Origin: Monilinia fructicola
Lineage: Eukaryota; Ascomycota; Leotiomycetes; Helotiales; Sclerotiniaceae
Length of the DNA: 64,000 bases
NCBI GenBank assembly: GCA_008692225.1
Contig: VICG01000006.1
Coordinates: forward strand, 1,059,501 to 1,123,500
Direction of reading: 5' to 3'
Shown here: one piece after another, positions 59,401 through 64,000 of the stretch
Layout: each line of letters opens with the position of its first letter
How positions within the stretch are numbered: position 1 is the first letter of the stretch
Notes under the pieces: generated by a model
Seen by the model: only the letters and a program-made list of their open reading frames with translations
The model's database searches: none
Told to the model about the DNA's origin: nothing
Translations under genes and position numbers: made by a program

Positions 59401-61048
59401 GCTCTGTTCGACAACATCACAAAGGATTGGTATATCTTACTTGGATGTATCTCCGCTTTCAACCATAGATGAAGTCTTTCAACAATATAAAGTTTGAGGC
59501 GGTGGAGATATATAACTTCCAAGAAACAATCCCAACATTAAACCACAAGTCCTTTTTAAGAAAATTACATTTAAATACAAACTCGACATCTAAACTATCC
59601 GACCCGTGAACATCCACACCATTCACAATCTACCAACCCCCAAAACCCCAACCAATCACCCCACGCAAAAGCCTCCCCCCCCTCCAAAAAATCCCGCGCA
59701 TGTTGCTCGGCAGATCATTTAGCTATTTCAATATCATATGCGTATGATCCAGGCAGTGCATAGACCTAGACCGTACTGCCTGCATATTGCAAAATCCCTG
59801 GACACAGTTAGCGCCCCTTTATTGCATAGTAAGATAATGAAGAAACTCTCTCCGATGTTAGTTGTGTTTGTGTTGAGATAGCACACAATTACCCTATCAC
59901 AGAAGAGAAAGTTCCACCTTGTGAGCAGATTGATGTGTTTTTCTTTGTCAAATTACTAGAATTTCAAAAAGACCCAGCGATAATAATCATTCTTAATAAC
60001 GTGGTCAGAAGTTGTTTTTATAAACCTTAGACCCGAGATCATAGATGGCTACTTCTTCGATCAAAGTTTTCCTCAACCAACATCTTCATTCTTCATACTT
60101 CAGATTAAGACCACCGGATTTATAACATCCAACGACAACAGAGAAAAGATACGTCTCGACATGCAGCACTAAATCCTCTTGGTCTTTTCTCTCGCTGCAT
60201 GAGCAGTTGCTGCACCTGGAGCTAGCAATTTGGGTACGTACGTTCATACAATAAATATTCTATTTGCAGAATTACTTTCTAACGCGTATAAGTCAAATAG
60301 GGAAGGCCCTCGTGGGTGATCGTGAGTTATAAGGTTATATCTAGGTGTCATCTATCACTAGAAATATAGGCAGGACGCTTGATGTGTTGCTAGCTCGAAG
60401 AGATGACGATGTTAAGGTTGTCTATCCAGCCTACAAAGCTGATGCCCCGGTAGAGGCTCTGGTCTAATATCCTTGAATGTACTTTTATATGACTTTCTTC
60501 AATTTCCTTCCAGTCTATGCATGACTTATATGATATTGGTCAGAAAGCCTAACGTTACATGCTCCCTTTTCATGGTATCTTGTCGGTAGAAAATCTCCTG
60601 TTAATATTGATATATTCTTGATCAAATATCGTTATTTAACATTGATATCAACATCAATATCGAGATCTGCTAGGAATCAGAACCAGCTATAACTGTCTAC
60701 GGTCCGCTACATGAGATTTTGTTTCACAATCAGCTCACGTACTACAATAGTACCAATGAGAAGAATCGAACCACTAAATCCGAAATATATGAAGCAATTA
60801 ATTTGAACAAAGCTATCAGATCCTTGATAATTAACAAATATGAGGTCTGTATAGCACTATCCCATCTCTATTTGTCACGGAAACAGAGGTTCCAGTCCAG
60901 AATTTGTGAGAGTCAAATCGATTGAGGCGTACAAAAACTGCAGAGCTCTGACAGGTTCAACGGCGCCGGGAGCCAAGCAAGTTTCATAAAATAGCCACAG
61001 AGTCATGCTAATCGATCAACTAGCCTAGATTCCAACGCAGTGCTTCCG
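56415..61048. other. Gene-free or relic region
   Basis: About 4.6 kb with no supported intact gene. Plus-strand frames at 56324-57087 are antisense to or upstream of TVP15 and are not convincing. At about 58380-58780 a frame without ATG stays open for about 100 codons after a TAG (motifs QTGWEHHQGISSYGSREEL and KRKKRLPSVEIEIDGTKA) and is preceded by an intron-like GTATTC...CTAAC...TTCTAG; it may be a relic exon. The remainder looks like AT-rich spacer. Confidence 0.4.
58468..58781 (+). pseudogene. Possible relic exon of an unknown gene
   Basis: After a TAG near 58468 the plus frame is open to a TAA near 58779 and gives a protein-like sequence (QTGWEHHQGISSYGSREEL, QKHQQQREQKVVNIIHKKK, REDGEYCQAPYAVSREN). 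There is no ATG, and a stop-containing but otherwise open stretch precedes it. An intron-like segment with CTAAC and TTCTAG ends at about 58405. I cannot name a family. A chance open frame is a real alternative. Confidence 0.25.
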
Positions 61049-63460
61049 ATGTCTCAAGCTACCTCCCATACCGCCAGCCAATTACTTGAGGCCTCCAAGG
61101 ACCTGACTGCAACCAGGGACGGTTCAACGCAAAACCAACTCAAACAGAGCACTATACTATCAGTTGCGCATACAGGCAGCCTGAGTGACGTATCCATTAT
61201 CGATAATCCGGGGATTGGGCTAAAATTGACTCAGCGCCTGATGCTATGGATCTTTGGAACAATGCATACCGGGAAAGCTGTGAATGGATTTAGAAAAAAC
61301 ATAGGTTTTGCAACCTTGAAGGGGGAGAGCCTCGCGGGTTTATTCGAAACGCTCAAAAATATCGACAATGAAGCAACCCGGGAATCGGCCTCTTTGAGAG
61401 GCGTGAGATATCTCCAATGCCTTAAATTGCTATTAGAGAGTTTCAAGCTAGTTCTAGACGTGATGGCTCCAATAGTAAGCCTCAAACCTACCACTGAAAA
61501 ATGAAGTTTTCAAGATGCGGGGTCACGCTGCAGACTCCCAGCAGCTCATGAGTGGGAAATCTGTTACAATATCGTATCTTATAGATGAGCAGCTTGAAAG
61601 AAATGAGCGGTAAGTTACTCAATCTACGGAATGCTACCATTGTTGTCAATATTACGAGACTGGCCAGGCTATATATATATATATATATTCTCTTTCACGG
61701 TTTTATCGATACTTGAACAATTTTCTGGATCGAAGAAAAAATTTCACCAATGGCAAAAAGATATCTCTTCAGCAACTGGATCGCCCACAGACCCTGGGAA
61801 ACTGTATGAATGGCTACTAAACGCCCTTTGAACACTCGAGCGTCCGATTCTTCTCCTCATCGACGGCCTTGACGAGTGCAACAGAGCTTCCAGAAACACT
61901 CTCTTTGAATACTTACAAGATCTATCCCAGAAGACCCTGAAGTTAAAGATTCTACTTTCTTTCCGCCCTCAAGAGGAGATCCAGGAGCAGTTTAGCTTAG
62001 CCGCCCAAATATATTCAAATTCTGACCACGAACGGGATCAGACAATCGTAAGAGTACAGTGACGAGACGGCTAGATCATTTATCGAAGGAAACTCAAGGA
62101 CTCGTATCACCAACACTCTCTCCCTTGGTACAAGGGAGCACTATCTGTACGAGGATGACATTTGAGCTCATTGAAATACGAGGGATTCGCGACTTTGACT
62201 CCATGCAGGCTTTTTGGAGGAATTACGACAGTCCAAGTATCTTTCGGGGATATACCTCAAGTGATACTCACAATGTGCTGAGGATGACGAAGATAATCAA
62301 AAGCTTGTCACCGCGGCCTGTGAAATACTCACCATTACCCGAAGACCCCTCAATACACTAGAGCTAGCCTGGGCTATTTTCATGGCCAGCGAGGGCAGGG
62401 CTCATACTGTCAGTGATATTGACCAATACGTCGACCATGGAAGAGTCTTGAAGTTCATGCAACCATTCGGAGCCTACGTTGACTACGATAACTTGAAAAA
62501 GCATCAAGTTGAACTGGTGCCCCAATCGGTAAAGGAGTCCATCATGAGTGAATCGGTGTTGGAAAATCGTCGTCTGCAAACTTGGGATGCTTCGATAGAA
62601 GGTGCAAAAAATGAAACGCTTTTCATGCAATGCATTGAAAGTTTGGAAGGATGGATCATGGATCTGTGCCTCATGTATCTTTCTTTGTATCCTATTAGCG
62701 ACGCAAATTTTCTTTTTGATGATCATTTAATAATTGCAGAGCTAGTCTGATTGGTATAATGGGGTCGGCTGGAATGTAGTTTTTGAGCTTGTTGATGATA
62801 TTTTAGATACCAAGAATGACAAGAAACGGGCAAGTCATCTCATTTTGGCGGTTGTCAGCGCGGAATGTATGCCCCTCATCCGGCTGTTGATTGAGAGAGC
62901 TCAGTACAAGGTAGAGCTTAAGGTCGAATCTCTAAGCAAGCCAGGAGATGGATTGATTGAAGAAGCTATTACGGGAAATCATATCGATATCTTAGAATGC
63001 TTATTAGCGCAGGAGGGTATCGAGAGCCATATTCAGCATCGTAACTCACAAAACCAGAATATGCTGTCCGTAGCATCCCAAACCTGCACCTTTCACTATT
63101 TCAACGCGTAGTGCCCCTATTGAAAATGCTGTGCATCGGACGGATAATAAGAAAGACTCAGTTCCGAAGCCGATCATCGAAAGTGGAAAAGATGCACAAA
63201 ACCGATACGAGTCGGCACGGATACTCCTAATAGAAGCTGGCCCAGATGATCACAGAAATTTTCATGATGAGCTAAAACTTCTGCAGGAGGGTGATTCGCT
63301 ACATGAGATAGATAGGGTTATGTGTCGACTCTTAGGTCAAAATCGCAAAACGAATCCGCTCCCTGTTTTCTCACGGGATGATGATACTTGGAAAGTAGCA
63401 AAGGATGATACAAATGACACTGATCAGAAAGTGTTGCAGGTACTATTAGTTGTTGAGTGA
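61049..63460 (+). pseudogene. Broken NACHT-ankyrin NLR-like (STAND NTPase) gene
   Basis: Fungal NLR-like proteins with NACHT and ankyrin parts act in nonself recognition and programmed cell death. Recognisable pieces run in order on the plus strand. An N-terminal helical segment spans 61049-61501. A P-loop remnant, MSGKSVTISYLIDEQL, lies at 61548-61610, followed by a GTAAGT donor. WQKDISSATGSPTDPGKLYE precedes an in-frame TGA at 61829-61831; the same frame then gives Walker B (ILLLIDGLDEC) and ILLSFRPQEEIQEQF. After shifts come LDHLSKETQGLVSPTLSPL and FELIEIRGIRDFDSM, then VSDIDQYVDHGRVLKFMQPF and RQVELVPQSVKE-like sequence, then ankyrin-like ILAVVSAECMPLIRLLIERA and GNHIDILECLLAQEG. At least four frameshifts and one stop break it, and the usual spacer before the P-loop is missing. 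Some breaks could be sequence errors, but the deletion implies true decay. Confidence 0.75.
61667..61688. repeat. (TA)n run inside the NLR relic
   Basis: About eleven TA units interrupt the NACHT coding relic between the P-loop segment and the next conserved block. Confidence 0.8.
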
Positions 63461-64000
63461 AAACAGTTATTGGAAAACAAATTTAAATTTAGTGCTTTTG
63501 CTTTTGCTTTGAGGTGATATGAATTGAAGGTTGCTTCATATTTGGTTCCAGACGGTCCGAAGCTAGACAGAATTTAGCTAAAGGCTAGTCAGCGCAATTG
63601 GTTGGCTAGATATCGGCACTCGTTTTGAAACATAGGATGAAGATCTAATACTCTAGCCTCTTGGCCATTTAAGAAATTTGATGATAGTCCCCAGATTTTA
63701 AGTGTCATGGTCCCAAAACTTCTTGAATGCCCACTTCCATTTTCACGATCCAGCTCCTAAATCCCATATCCAATGGCGTATCTGTTGGAAATGCCATATA
63801 CCTTAAATTATCACAACAGTGCTTCAAACTGCAAGATCATTTGATGCCAGCCAGTAATGCATAGAGAGCGTGATGGTTAGGACAGACCTGGTTCTAACCA
63901 TCACTACTCTACTTTCTCGAAAATTTAATCGGCCAAGCTCGACAGTATTCTTTGATCGAGGTGACGCTGCTAGAATAAGCATATTTCAAATGTTTCCATC
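63461..64000. other. Right edge, no gene
   Basis: No gene is supported. It holds a perfect 11-bp inverted repeat at 63870-63904. Confidence 0.5.
63870..63904. repeat. Perfect 11-bp inverted repeat with 13-nt loop
   Basis: GTGATGGTTAG (63870-63880) and its reverse complement CTAACCATCAC (63894-63904) flank 13 bases. It could be a hairpin or a small remnant of a mobile element. No run of T follows that would suggest a terminator. Confidence 0.7.

Overview
The window is nuclear DNA of a filamentous ascomycete. Most genes are split by short introns (about 45-80 nt, GT-AG, often with a CTAAC-type branch point). Gene content is Pezizomycotina-specific: a Bqt4-type KilA-N protein, a two-finger SreA-type GATA factor, a three-domain Egt1, PPG1 and a NACHT/ankyrin NLR relic. 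The proteins look most like those of Leotiomycetes (Helotiales, Sclerotinia/Botrytis-like). That placement is my inference from remembered family features, not from a search.

Layout, left to right. Bases 1-11.4 kb are gene-dense housekeeping: TFIIA small subunit (-), V-ATPase c'' VMA16 (+), an unknown Q-rich-tailed protein (-), the molybdenum-cofactor fusion protein cnxE (-), RNase P/MRP subunit POP5 (+), GPN2 GTPase (-) and BUB3 (+). Bases 12.5-18 kb carry a large acidic unknown protein (-) and BQT4 (-). Bases 18-20.4 kb are microsatellite-rich and gene-free. RDI1 (+), PPG1 phosphatase (-) and a CCHC zinc-knuckle protein with a prion-like tail (+) run to 28.5 kb. AP-3 beta (-), an unknown protein (+), NUF2 (-) and the 13-exon ergothioneine gene egt1 (+) fill 29-40 kb. 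A lineage-specific unknown gene (+) lies at 43.7-45.2 kb, followed by about 7.5 kb of repeat-rich gene-free DNA that includes a 196-nt T tract. That DNA is the upstream region of the sreA-like iron repressor (+, 52.7-54.7 kb). TVP15 (-) follows at 55.6-56.4 kb. Bases 56.4-61 kb have no supported gene, and 61-63.5 kb hold a broken NACHT/ankyrin NLR-like gene.

Most genes are unrelated housekeeping functions. Several divergent pairs share short promoters (TFIIA/VMA16, cnxE/POP5, AP-3 beta/unknown). POP5 and GPN2 are tail to tail with only 5 bases between their stop codons.

Three points deserve attention. (1) About 2.2 kb upstream of the sreA-like gene sits a composite site in which a CCAAT box with CBC:HapX spacing overlaps a perfect SreA-type ATCWGATAA site. 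(2) The unknown gene at 3.5-5.0 kb ends in a UAG, in a near-readthrough context, that splits one continuous Q-rich reading frame. (3) Thirteen single-base indels break otherwise perfect genes at 30.8-33.6 kb (missing bases) and 44.9-56.4 kb (extra bases, often in short runs). Uneven sequence quality in this assembly is the simplest explanation.
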